From positions 24,194,197 through 24,258,196 of the forward strand of contig CM057149.1 in assembly GCA_029964075.1 (NCBI GenBank): a stretch of 64,000 nt of DNA, read 5' to 3'. The translations under genes were made by a program, and so were the position numbers. Under the pieces are notes generated by a model. It did no database searches. It had not been told where the DNA came from and worked only from the letters and a program-made list of their open reading frames with translations. Shown here one piece after another: positions 22,601 to 35,538 of this stretch (its first letter is position 1; every line of letters begins with the position of its first letter). The stretch comes from Patiria pectinifera. Its lineage: Eukaryota; Echinodermata; Asteroidea; Valvatida; Asterinidae.

Positions 22601-25600
22601 ATTTTATATCAGGTGTAACATGTGTAACAGGGACACGAACCAAAGTTGGCCTAAATTGTATGGAATGAACCACTTTTATATTGTACATGTATATTCCATC
22701 TTTGTTGCTTTGTTTGCAACGGAGTATGTACATTGCCTATTCAGTTAATGCAGGATAAACATCAATCTAAATCCCAAGAGGCATAGGATATACATGTAGG
22801 AGAAACATTGGTTTGTGATGAAGTATACAAATATAACATGGTTTGAGGGTGGACAGTAGATATTCGCTCCCCTCGGTATTGGAAGTTGACAAACTTGTTC
22901 CCTCGGCTTCGCCGAGGGAACTAGTTTGTCAACTTCCAATACCGAGGGGAGCGAATATCGGCTGTGTACCCGAAATAAACCTATATTTACTATACCTCAT
23001 ACATATTCATACATATTCAGCGCTGATTTGTTGCAGCATGCACCTCAACAAAAGTTTTTTTGAAAAACTTGTCCAGTTCACCACTAAAATCATATTGCTC
23101 AAATTCACTAGTTCAGTTCGTTTACAATACAGTGCAGCTGTAAATACAGTAGTTTGTGTACACCATTCTTTTGTACAGGATGCATCTCTTTGGTCCATAT
23201 TTCTCTAGTTCGGCATCATTGAGCTCGGGAAAATTCGGGAGCATTGAGCTCGGGAAAATAGGCGGTGTTAGCGCATGCGTACTACACCCGTGCGACAGTT
23301 CCACGATTGCTTTGTAAAATGCATGCATAGTAGACTGTCGCACGGGTAACCCATGCGACAGTCTACTACGCATGCGTATTTACCCTGTGCGTGAATCCTT
23401 GTGCGCGCGCTTGGCAAACAATAACATCTGGCACGTGATGGTGAATTGACCAGTGAGAGTTCAGCTCTCGATCATGGATATGTATGAGGTATAGTAATTA
23501 ACAATATTCATCAGATGCCAGTAGATGCCATGAGTTGAAAGTCAAAATTGCAAACATTTTAAAATCGATTTGACTTTCATCCATTACTGAGATGTAGCAA
23601 GTGATTCGGGTAGGCTTGATGTTTTACCCTCTTTCTTCTTGTTTCTGTTCATCTTTTTTTTTAACCCTCGTGTAGGAGAGGCTGATTCCTTCCTTGCTGA
23701 AGATGCAGACATCATGGGACACAGCCCTGAAGGAGCAGGTCAGCGAGGCACTCGCCATTCTGGGCTATGCAGCCCCAGTCAAGGGGCGGGGCCTCAGGAT
23801 CTTATCAATTGATGGAGGGGGTACAAGGTGAGTTGGCTAGTTGTCCTCTTACAAAATTCATCATGTTGAATTGTATTTTTGTTTCAATTTTTTTTTGAAT
23901 TGTTCGGAAAACAATCTAATGGCTGTCTGATTATTCTCGGTAGAAAAAAACTAGCTACAGAGGCACTTTTATTCATGAATCATTTTCAATTCAGTTGACA
24001 TTTATTTAGCACTCTCCAATAAACCAATACAAAGTTGAATAATGTAAGTACAATACAGTTATATTTAAACAAGCGATTACACATTTTGGAAAGTCTTGTC
24101 ACACTAAATATTATAATTCTGTCATATGCTGTCAGTATGTCTGCCTTAAAAGTACAATGTCTGCCACGTCATTAGTGTGTTTTGTTTTTAGTCACAAGTA
24201 CACTCTGAGTTGACAAAATACTGCTTCAGTCACTGCCTTTTCAGTGAATACATATAGAGTGTTGATAATGTGGTTGCCTTTTCCTGACCTCCAAAACTGT
24301 ACACAGGAAAGGCAATAACCACACAACTTTTGCACAGGAATCATCCTGAAGTTATTTTCTCTCTTGGAATAATTTTGGCAGGGGCGTCATTGCCATCGAG
24401 ACCCTTCGGGAGATCGAAAGCCGCACCGCCAAGCCCATCCGAGAGCTCTTTGACTACGTGATTGGGGTGAGCTCAGGGTCGGTGCTGGGCTTCCTTCTGG
24501 CCTGCGGGGGTGCCCCCCTGGATGAGTGTGAGGACCTCTATACACAGCTCAGCCAGGAGGTTTTCAAGAGGAACACGTTCCTTGGCACCAGCAAGTTGTT
24601 CCTGAGCCACGCCTTCTATGACACAGAGGGCTGGATTAAAATACTCAAGTAAGAGCCAACTTGATAATGATTACTTTCCTTTTGAGGACTTTTTCGTGTT
24701 AGGCTTTGAGAATACCTTCGGGGATCATGCATTCTTGTTATGCAGTTGAGGCAACCAACAAACCCATTGTGTGGAGCACTGGTCTTGGCCCTGCGGCGTA
24801 TTCAAAACATCCAATGCGATAAATTGTACATTGTATATGGGTTTAGTCAATTAATAGTTCAGATCACTAAAAATGGTACATGTAGGTTAGGCCAATTTTA
24901 GACGCCGTGCTATTGCTACGCTGATCTTAATTAAAATGAGGGCAGCCATAGCTCGTCTACAGCATGGCAGTTGCTCTAAACGCCAAACTATAGACAGCAA
25001 ACTGTAGACTTAATAGTCAAACCTTAATGCATCTGGGGTAACTGGCCAGGTTAAAGCAGTTTGAGAAGTTCAATGAACATTCAGTGCGATCAAAATATTT
25101 GCTCCAATTGCACTTCCCCCCGTGATGTGGATGCGACAGGGGATATTATGATCATGCGCATTCCTAACATGTTCGCCCCAACTTCGAAGGAATTTGAGTT
25201 CGGCATGGCAGTGGCACGGCGTTCAGAAGGGTGATAACCTGGCAGCCCTGTCGAGCCAAAGGATGGCATCATGCCGAACTCAATTTGCCAAGCCAAATGG
25301 TTTTAAACACCATACTATTGCTGCGCCAAATTCAAAAAGGTCAAATGAAATGAGTTTGGCACAGCACTAGCATGGCATCTAGATGGCATCTAGATGGGCC
25401 TAATCTGCTGCGGGATGTGATAAAGACCAAGGTGCCTCTAATGCGTTGTGAAATAAATACTTCTACGGACATTTCAAGTTGAGAGGCAGATCACAGAAAT
25501 GCAAAGTCTCATTTTTACATGTTTTGAATGGATTTCAATTTTTTGTGTTCAACTGTTTCAAATAGTTAATGTCTCTTTCCTATGTTTCTTGGTTCAGGTC

Positions 25601-28600
25601 CCATAATATGGCGGACGTTCCTATGATAGCTACAGCAAAGCAGACAGAATGCCCAAAGGTAATTGATAAAATCACTTGGTATCATCATCCAGTGATTTGA
25701 TGAATTGAGAGAAGTTTGTTTTTATCCTAATCCTTGAGTTTAAAAATCGTTGGAACATAGGGATTTTGATTATGTGGTATGTTTGGGCATACACATTTAA
25801 AGGGGTGCTATCTTCTCAAAATTTTAAAAGTAAGCGTTAAAATTTACTAGGTGATAATGCGGCTGATGTGTTAACAGACTTGGTTGAGCTTTAACTTCAG
25901 CGTTGTCCAGGATTGAATACATTGATCACAGTGATAATCTGTAAAGTGTCAGGGCCGATTAAATCAGCTCAATCTGATAACCACAAGGAAATGTAATAAT
26001 GTGACCATAGTTGACCGCTTTCTTCATTGACCATATTTCAGAAAGTAAAATGTGTTACTTATACAAAGCTTCACAGACTATCATACAGCATCAACACGGT
26101 GCCAACTTCTGACGTTGAAGATGGATTATGTGTTGCCTATATCTATATGCCAGTTACCTGCTGAAAATTGTGAAGAATTAAAGATGTCACAATTACAATG
26201 TTCATGTGAAATAGGAAATAACACCCAGAATTGGATGAAAATTACATAACTAAATTTTAAATCTGGCATAGCGGAAATGTTTTTAAAATTTTTTTTGGGC
26301 TGTTGATACTCAAAGGTAGCAGCTGTTGCTACTTTAATGAATGTGGGCTCCATCAAAGACTTCCTGTTCAGAAACTACAACCTACCGCCTGGTACCCAGT
26401 CCCACTACAGGGGTGCGTGCAAGTATGAATTGTGGCAAGCAGCAAGAGCTTCCTCAGCAGCACCTGGCTATTTCGAAGAGTGTAAATTGGATGAATATGT
26501 GTTCCAGGTATGAAACGCCTAGACTTTTCAAACGTTTGGTCAATCAACCCTCTCGAAATGTTGCATGTAAGTTTGTAAACATGGAAACAACCCTAATCCC
26601 AACAGGTTTTCTCTAGGCACCCTGCCAAATGCAACAAAATGCAACTTGGCTGAAATAAGAACCCTGCCTAGTGCAACAAATCGCAACAGTGGATTATGTT
26701 GTGTTGTGCTGTGAAACCAGTGCATACCAGCCTTAAATTGTGGGGCGCTGTGGTCCAATGGCTATGGTGTTTGACTTACGTGCCGTGATATGTGGGTGCG
26801 AACCCTGACAGGGAACATGTGTTCTTGGGCAAGGCACTTTACAACAATTGCCTCTCTTCACCCAGGAGTATAGAGGGGTACCTGGGAAGCATAGCTGCCA
26901 ACTAGTACGATTTTTTCGTAATTATTACGAATTGTTTGTTAAATTACGAAAATACGATTTGCCACTAAAACATTACGAATTTCCCATTTCCGAATTTTCC
27001 CCTAACGAAAAAAAAGAGGAAAGTATCGTTTTTGACCAAAAAATTCTGGCGAAATGTCGCGATAATGGATGGACTGGTGACAAGTCTAATAAGAATGCAG
27101 TCAAGCACCTGATAGACATCAATGCAGTGTGCGCAGTGGAGTACTTGAGGACCAGACTAAAAATATTTTTCAATGGTGTGTCATTTGTGTGCATCTCGTG
27201 GATGTGTGACCGTGTGTACTGTATGTGAGTACTTTTCAGTGACGATCGTGAGCACATTTAGTCGCTTATTGCCGGGATGAGACCCATCAGTGCGAGATTT
27301 TAATCATGGAATTTAATAAGAGTATGGTTGGAATAATTGGTAATAGAGTTTGAGTTTGTCACAAAAACGGACAGAAAAGATAAATCAGCATGCGTTTGCA
27401 AGGTATGTTGGCGGGATATTTATATTGCATACGGTGGCCATAGATCATTGTGTGTAAAAACATGATACGAACTCGAAAACTCAACATCGATAGCATGCAT
27501 CTCCAAACAAATATGCGCACATGTTATTGATGTTATTATTTATTTGACTTCAACAAACAAATACAGACATTAAAACAAAATTAATATAAAAAAAAAAAAT
27601 AATAATAATTTTTTATTTTTTTTTATTTTAGATTATCTTTTGGCCTACAGTACGTTATTATTCACAACAAGAAGGGTATGCACATGTATGTGTACATGTA
27701 AACCATGTACCTGTACTCGATGTTGGTAAGCTTTTGATAAAACGAGAAGTTGAAAATGACCGCGCGGGTTGATTACTAATTGGGATTTTGAAATGTTGGC
27801 AGCTATGGGGAAGGTAGAGACCAAATTACACTGATGAGCTGCTGCAGAAAAATGGTCTCATTCCTGATGAACAGGGATAACAATTCCAAACCGCTTTGAA
27901 ACCTTAGGTATAAAGCGCTATACAAGCGGGATATTTATTTTTCTATTATTATCATTAAATGCAACCAAAGTGGGCAGGGTGACAATGATGTAGTGCCTTG
28001 AGCACCAATACTGGTGGATACGTGCGCTTTATAAATACACTATTGTTATTATAATTATTATTATTATTCCTTTGCTCTTTAAAGGGAATATACATCATTT
28101 GCTTTTGCTGTAATTTTCAGAAATGGATGGAATTGGGGGGTTGGAAATATATAGCAAATATAGTTACACTGACTTTTTTGAGGTTTTGGGTTCGAAAATG
28201 CTATAAAAACCAAGAAAAATAATCATTTTCCTGTAGTCTGGTTCCCTGACTCCATATAAGAAGAAACAGAGCAGTTTACATGTATACATTGGGGAATTGT
28301 AAGGTTAGGGAACCAGTCTAGCTGGCTTGTACCCGTTCATAGGTGTGTAATCGATTGCAAACAAGTGCGATGGTCAATTGGGGCCAGTATTTGGGACCAG
28401 CGTTGGAAATTGATACAAAAATACCACTTCTCTTGAAAATGACAGTATACAAGGTGCCATGATTTTACAGGATGCCTTACACTGTCATTCACTAACAGTC
28501 CAGCAAGGTATTTCAAAATGATTTGGTTGTTTTATTTTCTGATGTTTGCAAATGTTGTATTTTCCCTTTAATTTGATAGGATGGAGGAGTGCTGACCAAC

Positions 28601-29388
28601 AACCCATGTGCCCTAGCCATACACGAGTGTCGTCTTCTGTGGCCTGAAACCCCCATTCAGTGTGTGGTGTCGGTGGGCAGTGGGCGCTACGACCCGGAAG
28701 ATGGCAACATGGAGCCTGAATACAGCAGCTTGAAGAAGAAACTCACTAACATCATGAGCAGTGCCACTGACACAGAATGTAAGCAGAAACCACTTTTTTA
28801 TCATCCCTTTCATGTGAAATGAACTATAAAAGATATATTACTCGTATAATTACAAGTATTTATACACTGTATCTATAAAGCGCATTACCTGCCAATATTG
28901 GCACTCTGGCGGTACATTTTTGCATTGTTCACAAAGTTTCATTCAATTGTGATATCCCTGCACGTTGAAGTAAATGAAATTTGAAACAAGGTTTTTTGTG
29001 TCATCTTTTTTCTTTTCGGGCAGAGAACCTCGTTACTCAATCCTCTTACTTTTTCAACTGACAAATCTCAAAAAGTGCAATCCTTAAAAAAAACAATACG
29101 TGTTTCTGTGTTTTTGCTCCACCCACTGTTACAGCTGTACACACAGTTCTACAGGATCTCCTCCCGAGCGGCACCTACTTCCGCTTCAACCCCCCGATCA
29201 CGGAGGACTTCCTCCTAGACGAGAACCGCACCGAAAAGATCCAACAGATGCAGCAAGAAGCGCGGGACTACCTGGAGCTGAACGAGCTGAAGCTGGTCCA
29301 GGCCAGCGGGGTTCTCTCTAGGAAGAAGACCCGCCTCCACAAGGCCATGGATTGGGTGTGGCTACAGCGCCAATTGATACAGAGGTGA
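19629..29388 (+). CDS. PNPLA8: Calcium-independent phospholipase A2-gamma (patatin-like)
   Basis: Eight exons: 19629-20876, 21700-21867, 23676-23827, 24382-24648, 25598-25658, 26316-26507, 28580-28778 and 29135-29388. All splice sites are GT-AG, phases match, and the total is 2541 bases, or 846 residues. The patatin domain spans roughly residues 510-705. The oxyanion loop is DGGGTRG (D518-G524), the serine lipase motif is GVSSG with nucleophile S553, and the catalytic Asp is D697 in DGG at the start of exon 7. Downstream segments (GTYFRFNPP and a charged C-terminus) match the family order. The enzyme hydrolyses fatty acyl chains from membrane phospholipids, in mitochondria and peroxisomes for known orthologues. 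The N-terminus MKVVIATMSHGHRRLALAAQ is basic and free of acidic residues, as expected for a mitochondrial presequence. Residues 30-400 are polar and low in conservation, as in vertebrates. The frame stays open upstream to 19551 without another ATG, so 19629 is the chosen start. Exon 2 could instead begin at an AG a few codons later. Confidence 0.93.
22859..22959. repeat. Near-perfect 49-base-arm hairpin in PNPLA8 intron 2
   Basis: The arm 22859-22907 (GATATTCGCTCCCCTCGG...) pairs with 22911-22959, with a TTC loop and one visible mismatch. The outer flanks (GGGTGGACAG and CTGTGTACCC) extend the pairing imperfectly. It is probably a young MITE. Translated frames through it are inverted-repeat artefacts. 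Confidence 0.85.
23271..23390. repeat. Compound inverted repeat in PNPLA8 intron 2
   Basis: GCGCATGCGTACTACACCCG with TGCGACAG at 23271-23298 is repeated in inverted form twice: GACTGTCGCACGGGTA at about 23333, and then again as part of ATGCGACAGTCTACTACGCATGCG at 23353-23377. Three related arms can pair alternatively. No coding sign. Confidence 0.55.
26742..27962 (+). mobile_element. tRNA-derived SINE interrupted by a DNA element (26891-27806)
   Basis: The SINE begins with a tRNA-like head (GTGGTCCAATGGCTATGG, B-box-like GGGTGCGAACC) and continues with the core TTGGGCAAGGCACTTTAC. After an interruption it ends with TATAAAGCGCTATACAAGCG and an ATTATT-type tail. The interruption has inverted ends ATAGCTGCCAAC and GTTGGCAGCTAT and an approximate 8-bp duplication (TGGGAAGC and GGGGAAGG), as for hAT elements. 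A 126-residue open frame at 26848-27228 crosses the boundary and is not supported as a gene. A second SINE tail follows at 27963-28076. All lie in PNPLA8 intron 6. Confidence 0.7.
28079..28571. mobile_element. TTAA-flanked MITE ending 8 bases before PNPLA8 exon 7 acceptor
   Basis: The ends are TTAA-AGGGAATATAC and GTATTTTCCCT-TTAA. A nearly identical copy is at 37806-38318, a partial one at 36029-36275 and an old one at about 17405-17760. TTAA target use suggests a piggyBac-like origin. Its right end (GTTGTATTTTCCCTTTAA) now provides most of the pyrimidine-rich stretch before the exon 7 acceptor at 28578-28579. Confidence 0.8.
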
Positions 29389-29865
29389 TGGGTATATCCT
29401 TCTCTTACATCTAAATGCTGCTCCGGGGTCAATGGGGGCAATCCTTCTGCTTTCAACTTTGACCAATAAGACCATGCTGCATAGGCACATAGGAAAATCC
29501 TGCCTACACAAGGCAACATACTGGTTGAGGCTACAGTGCCTGTGCCTCGCTTATAAAGTTTAGAAAATTGTATTGAATGAGACATTGTTTTAGCCCTTTT
29601 CCAGGGTTGTGTTCAGGCCATAACAAATAATGCTGTGTTTCTGGTAGTAGGACCGAGTGAGAAATAAATACCCCTAAGGCAGGAAATAGTGATACTCTGA
29701 CTCTCAGTTTGCCTTGTACATGTAGACACCAGCATGTGGTAACTTCAGAAACATGGGGTTGGACATATGGGCAAGTCGCACTCCTTGCAACAGCCCTTGC
29801 GGCGCTGTTTTTAATGGGTGCTGTATCTTAGATGTTAAAGTGCAGTGAGTTTGCTGCACAGTTTC

Positions 29866-30136
29866 GGGCCCAATTTCATAACGCTGCTTAACAGCCAATT
29901 TTGTGGTAACAGTATATTTCATACAGACTTGTTAACAGTAATAAGCACAGCGAAAACACGCTTAACCAAAGAGGAAAGAGTTGCTTATAAAGTCAGTGAC
30001 GTACATCCCCATAGAAATCTCCATGCGCGCGCAACTGTGTTAGCACATCCACACCATGAAATAGTGCTTAAGCAGCAGTGTGATTTTCTGCTGTAGTAAG
30101 CACAACTTTTCTGCTAACTGTTAAGCAGCTGGGCCC
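29866..30136. mobile_element. MITE with GGGCCCA ends downstream of PNPLA8
   Basis: Inverted ends GGGCCCAATTTCATAACGCT and GCTGGGCCC enclose repeated CTGCTTAA/TTAAGCAG and GTAAGCA motifs. It is 271 bp and non-coding. Terminal GGGCC and internal TTAAGCAG motifs resemble PIF/Harbinger-type MITEs, which is an inference. Confidence 0.65.
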
Positions 30137-31931
30137 AGTATCGATTTAAGGTGGATTTGGGAAGGTTGCTAGAAATAAATGCCTCTTGGATGTAATATAG
30201 TTCATTTATAGTACAAATGGACATGAAGTAAATTTTAATCTTAACATATTCTCTATTGATTTTACTAGTTTTCACATAATAATCCAAACTAAAACAGTTC
30301 CAAGCCTTATAAGCTCAGTGCATGTACATTGTAGATCTTTTTGAAAGAAATTGTATTGCAGCTTTGTGCGAAACTAAGACCCAAATTTGAATAAGCTGCT
30401 TTTGTAATAAACCACTGTGTTGCATGTGTTTTGAAATGTGAATGTTCACTCCTTCTGTGCCATGTAAACTCAAGCTTATTTATATTAATTTTGTTCCCCC
30501 AAAATGTTGATCTCAGTATGTTTGGGAGTAGTCATTGCATTAGCATATATTTTGGGCATTTACATTATATTTGTAAGATGAATCTTGGCATTGATATTTT
30601 TAAAATCAAAATATAGGTCAAGTGGTTTCAATACTTCTGATTGTTTTAATATGTGTAATATTCACCTCAGGGTATTAAATTTATTTGACAGTATATTGAC
30701 TCATGTATTTTACAATTAAAAGCCTAATTGTAGTATGCATTAAGATGTTATGTTTGTCACAGTTAGCTGCATTAATAAATAATGTACATTTACAAGAGTA
30801 ACATGAAAGAATAATGAATGGTGTATATCATTTGAAGGTGACTGTTTTACAAATTTTAAATGGTGTGACACATGGTCGATCGTTAATTTGAGGGGAAAAT
30901 CTGAAAGCAAATGGACATATAGCTTCATCTCCAAAGCAGATGTAAAGCAAAACGTATGCCACACAAATTGACTAACGTTTTGCAAATTATGGCGTTTTTC
31001 CTTTTTCAATAACAGGCTTTACCAGTCGGTCACTATGAAGCATTTGGGGGCATTACAATTACATTACATTTGGGGGCATTTTTGTACCAGACTAATAGTA
31101 TATATTACATTGTACATGTACTAAAGAAAACATTTGGTACCAAACGTGTGTCAATAGAGGGCGACAAATACGAAATACAAGCCACTAAATTTACCGAATC
31201 TCGTCGGGGCGATACAGAGCTGGATCACGGATCCTACAAACAAGGATAAATTCGACTCGGCCAAACTCCTGGTAAGACGCGTGATCACGGCCCGTACACT
31301 GGTGGGAATACTTGTCAACTGATAAAGGATAAAGGATCCGTGACCGTGGCTGGATGAAGGGTCCAGCCGCCATAGACCTTGCTGGTAATTACACGCACTT
31401 CCCAAAATTAATAAAAATACATTTACTCACAACTCTTTAAGTGTTCAAGACACGCAGCAAATTAAAGCTTATTTCATCATCTTTCATTTTCTGTTCAATT
31501 TTTTGGGGGTTAAACGATGACTTTTGGAAGAAAATTGCACCTAAAGATGATCACCCCTAAAAGCAGTCCTGCAAGCCCATCACCATATGGACGCTATACG
31601 CTCCATTGCAAAATAGAGCCATTTTAGGGCCTAATTTCATCCTAATTACACAGAAATACGAGCTCAGTCCTCTGCACGGCTTCAACTTTTTTACAAACCA
31701 TCCGGTTCACGACAATTTCGGATCGTTTTACTGGACTGCAACCATGGATTGTAGATGGCATCAACTGCGTGTGTATGCTATGTTACCCGAAGTGTAATTT
31801 TTAATGCATTTAATTTAGATTGGACAATTCATAAAGTGTCTGGTTTTTTTCCTTCGTAGTTCATTAAACTATTTTGCACTGTCAAATTTAGACAATCAAA
31901 AACATTTTGGAACAGCTCTGTGGTTGCTCAG

Positions 31932-32299
31932 TTAGGCCAAAAAAATAAAAATAAGTCGGTCTCTGGTCGGTGCGCGCGTCGATTTTAATCATGCGCGTCA
32001 ATCTTTCTTTCCCCAAAATGTTCCGCGGTAGCTCCAACAGCGCCCTCTATTGCTGCACCTCCTAAAATTGTTTCTACCAAAGAGCACCAAGGAATGGGAA
32101 ATTGCACCAAGGCAAATGATCGAGAGCACCAAGGAAAATTATGGAGGACACCAATGTACATGAGGACACCAAAAAAGCAAAATAGTACCCCACCTTGTCT
32201 GTACAATCCAAGCTTGAAGAAAAAAAAAAAGCCGCGTCGCCGCGTCAATTCCGGAACTTTGGTCTGACCAGAGACCGAATATTTTTTTTGTTGGCCTTA
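31932..32299. mobile_element. MITE with TTAGGCCAA ends
   Basis: Inverted ends TTAGGCCAAAAAAA and TTTGTTGGCCTTA continue inward as GTCGGTCTCTGGTC and GACCAGAGACCGA. The interior contains repeated GAGCACCAAGGAA-type units. No coding sign. Confidence 0.65.
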
Positions 32300-34112
32300 C
32301 AAACACTAGCTCTAGTTTCACTTGTTAGTGTTACTGAGGGCGTATATTTCTGATCAAGTGGGAGATGATAATTGCTTTTAATACACAGTATCAGACATTG
32401 GATTTTTTTTTAACGCCGTTTCGTTTTGTAACGCGTATACAGAACATGATCGGCATTTTTGTGTTTTGTATGAAATAGGGGATCCCAATAAAAACAGTTT
32501 CATGCTCATTAGTCAAGGGCACCGTTTAGCTGACCGTTTAGCTGAACGTATCGTAATGTTCTCTCTTTTGCTAGACGTTTCTGACGCGGAAATTATGAAT
32601 TCCATTTACATGTACAAATACGTTCATGCCTCAGCACATCATTTACAAGCCAACAACCTTTCATGCCTATACTGGCCGGCATCTATTTTTTAGTATTCTT
32701 CGTTGATTTGTTTTTGGTGGGGGGGGGGGGGACACACATTTTCAATCAAAAAAGACAGATTTGCACTGGAAGAATATGTTGCAACAATCTGCTGTATGCG
32801 TGCACCTTAGGCAAAAACAACAACTGCAAAGTTATAGCTTTAAATTGAAGTACATGGTTCCCAAACTCGGACTACTTCAAGTTTAAAGTTTGTGTGTTAC
32901 TCCATCTTAGTGTGAAATCAAGTTCCCATCGTCGTTATGATTGAATGAGCATTTTCAAACTGGCAGATTCTGTAAAACTATGGGCCTACATGATTTTAAT
33001 GCTGTGTTTAACTCGTAAATGTCAAATCTGGAAGTCCAAAACTTTCTCGAGTAGGCCTATATAATGTTCTGTGGATTCGAGTCTGTGATTTTCGAGTACG
33101 ATCGCGAGTACCGGTATAGAGCCTGAAGTTCACCCCTAGTGGCGCTCTTCAGGACCCTTAATAGGAAAATTAACGTTCAAAAATGCTACAATTTACAATT
33201 ACTTTTGGAACGTTGATTCTTAAGAAAACTTACCCTCGAAAAAGACCTTTATAAAATTGTCACTATAGCATCTCGATTTATGGAAACTGAAAAATCACCC
33301 GAGGTGAAAGAGAAATATCGTGCCAAAAATTGACTTCTAACTTCCGAAAATCAAAAATACATGGGGACTAATGGAACTCGGTGTACTCGCACAAAGATGA
33401 CAACTTATCAAATATATATATTGAGGCGGTCATTGGGTTAAAACTGAAACTTAAAATATGAGAATAAAATGTCTTTGAGGACAATACATATTTTTCTTTA
33501 AATAAACTTGAAGGACTAATAATAATTTACAACCAAATTTAAAATCACCATTGATGAGAGCTGTATTCAAGCAAGCTGGATGATACGTAAAAAATCGCGT
33601 CGTTATTTTTGTTTTCACGCGAGAGTGCGCGTGAAAACAAACGTGATCGAACAAGCAAACTTAGACACGAAAATGCCGGATGTGAAAGATCGTAAATGAA
33701 ATTCGTTTTCACCCGTCTCCGCATGACTTCTCATCCTATCTTCTTGTAAAAGCCAAGATGTAATTCCAACATGAGTATTTCTTGGGGTGATTACGGTTAG
33801 TAATCATTCTCTCAACACTTATAGCAAGGGCAACCCAGTGTTAAATGCCCATAAGCGGGTCACGCGAAGGGTCCGGAAGCTCAGAGACAAAATGGCGTAC
33901 TTTCAGGCTCTGTTCTTGTATTGGAGTAGAAGACCTACTCGACCACGAGTAACACAATGGTAAGAAACTATTGAGTGGAAGTGACTTGATTTGTCCATCC
34001 TAAACCCTTCCAGAAACCACGATGCCAATGCTAGACCGGAATTTCCTCTTCTAGCAACCAAGTTACGGCGCCACAGATCGAGTAGATGGTGTCCACGGGA
34101 TTGTGGTTGTTA

Positions 34113-35538
34113 GGGGCCATTCAGAATTTTCAATGTTTTAAAATTTCGACTTTTGTTCCAAATTATTTTGACCCACCCACCCACCCCCAATTTCGATTAA
34201 AAAAAAACTGAACATGAACATGTACATGCAATTGCATGTACAGTGTGTACATATACTTGAACATGTACATGTATACTCATGTACATGTACACGTACATGT
34301 GTACCCATGTACATGTGTGTTTCAGTGACGGCGTGAAGTTGTCGGTCTTCCTCTTTTGCAGTGGTGGCCTTCAGTTTTCTTGTGTTTTACCAGCTGATAT
34401 GCTGTTTGGAAAGACAGGTTGCGGTCTTGGAAGCCACAAAGATGACCGTGGTTTTGTCATTTTCTGGATTAGCCCCATAAATGTGGCCAATTTACTGGAC
34501 TGCCTCCGTAAATAAAGGTTACACTGCCACCATGTACAAAACCGTTTGTCAAATTTTGATTTTCACATTTAGGCTTAGTTTGTAGTTTATTTTTGCTTTA
34601 GAAGCATACTTACCCTCTTTATAGGCTAATCAGAAAGTGCTGCCTTTTTCAGGTGTCTATTTTTCGTGAAATTTCCAGATTCGTTTGCACACGTTTGCGT
34701 ATCAAAATTTCAACATGAAATTTTACGAAAAATAGACATCTGAAAAAGGCAGCACTTTCTAATTAGCCTATAAAGGGGGTGAGTATGCTTCTAAAGCAAA
34801 AATAAACTACAAACTAAGCCTAAATGTGAAAATCAAAATTTGACAAAGTTCGACATGTTTTTGTATATGGTGGCAGTGTGGCCTTTATTTACGGAGGCAG
34901 TCCAGTAAATTGGCCACATTTATGGGGCTATTTTTTGGATGAGGTGGATGACATGTGACATACGAGGTTGTGCCTGTCACGTGAGGTAGCTGAGAAAAAC
35001 ATTCCCTCGTACCCCCTGCCCTGTTTGCAGGGCGGGGGTCGAGCGAAAGAAAAACATCAGGTTTGGGCAGTCATCACATCACAGGCTGCGGTCCTCGTAG
35101 TCTTGGAGTCCAGTGGTTGAATAGTCCAGTTTTTATAGCGATTGGTAATCGACACCCGCGGCGTGTTATAGAGCCTCTGCCTGTTATAGAGCTGCCTCTT
35201 CACGGCCTAACCACTAGATACGCCTGGCATCCAAGTCTACTGAAAAACCACCTCCCTCTCTCATGCCACAATGGGTCTATATACACGTACATGACGTACA
35301 TGTACATGTACATGGACAGTACATACAGGGGACCAAGTTGGAAAAGAAACACGCATCGCGATATCGGAACGCTTGCGCGTTGTTCAGGCAAGTCAAAAGA
35401 TCTATCTTTCTTTGTTTTTTTTTTATCCTTTTTCCATGGAAAGTGAATTTCGATTTTCAATTATTTAGCTTGACCCACCCACCCACAATTTGGAAAAAAG
35501 ATCGAAATTTTCAAACACTGAACATTCTGAATGGCCCC
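34113..35538. mobile_element. PIF/Harbinger-like element inserted in the MCT relic
   Basis: The inverted ends are GGGGCCATTCAGAAT and ATTCTGAATGGCCCC, and TTA is duplicated at 34110-34112 and 35539-35541. TTA (TWA) duplications are characteristic of PIF/Harbinger elements. Subterminal GACCCACCCACCCAC blocks also pair. The interior holds TACATG-rich microsatellite (34215-34318, 35283-35325) and a nested foldback (34470-34930). No transposase remains. Confidence 0.85.
34470..34930. mobile_element. Foldback MITE, copy 2
   Basis: Same family as 16387-16863: ends TAGCCCCATAAATGTGGCC and GGCCACATTTATGGGGCTA, with the inner block GCAGCACTTTCT in inverted arms. Flanks TTTTCTGGA and TTTTTTGGA form a 9-bp duplication with one mismatch. 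It lies inside the Harbinger-like element, so it is the youngest layer of this nest. Confidence 0.83.

Larger units (their letters stand above)
29389..34027. other. PNPLA8 3' region and gene-free spacer
   Basis: The first part must contain the PNPLA8 3' UTR; AATAAA-type signals occur at about 29664 and 30174, without support for which is used. Beyond this I see MITEs (29866-30136, 31932-32299) and a repeat segment at about 31470-31600 that resembles 63700-63810. A segment at 33280-33360 is shared, inverted, with 46080-46150. Open frames at 31150-31330 look protein-like in two frames but have no consistent splice context. No gene is called. Confidence 0.55.

Noticed and set aside
26848-27228. 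126-residue frame in PNPLA8 intron 6
   Set aside because: It starts in SINE sequence and crosses into the inserted DNA element; no transposase motif is recognisable.
31150-31400. Exon-like segment with two protein-like frames
   Set aside because: Two frames are equally open, stops follow closely, splice context is inconsistent, and a GGATCCGTGA inverted repeat explains part of it.
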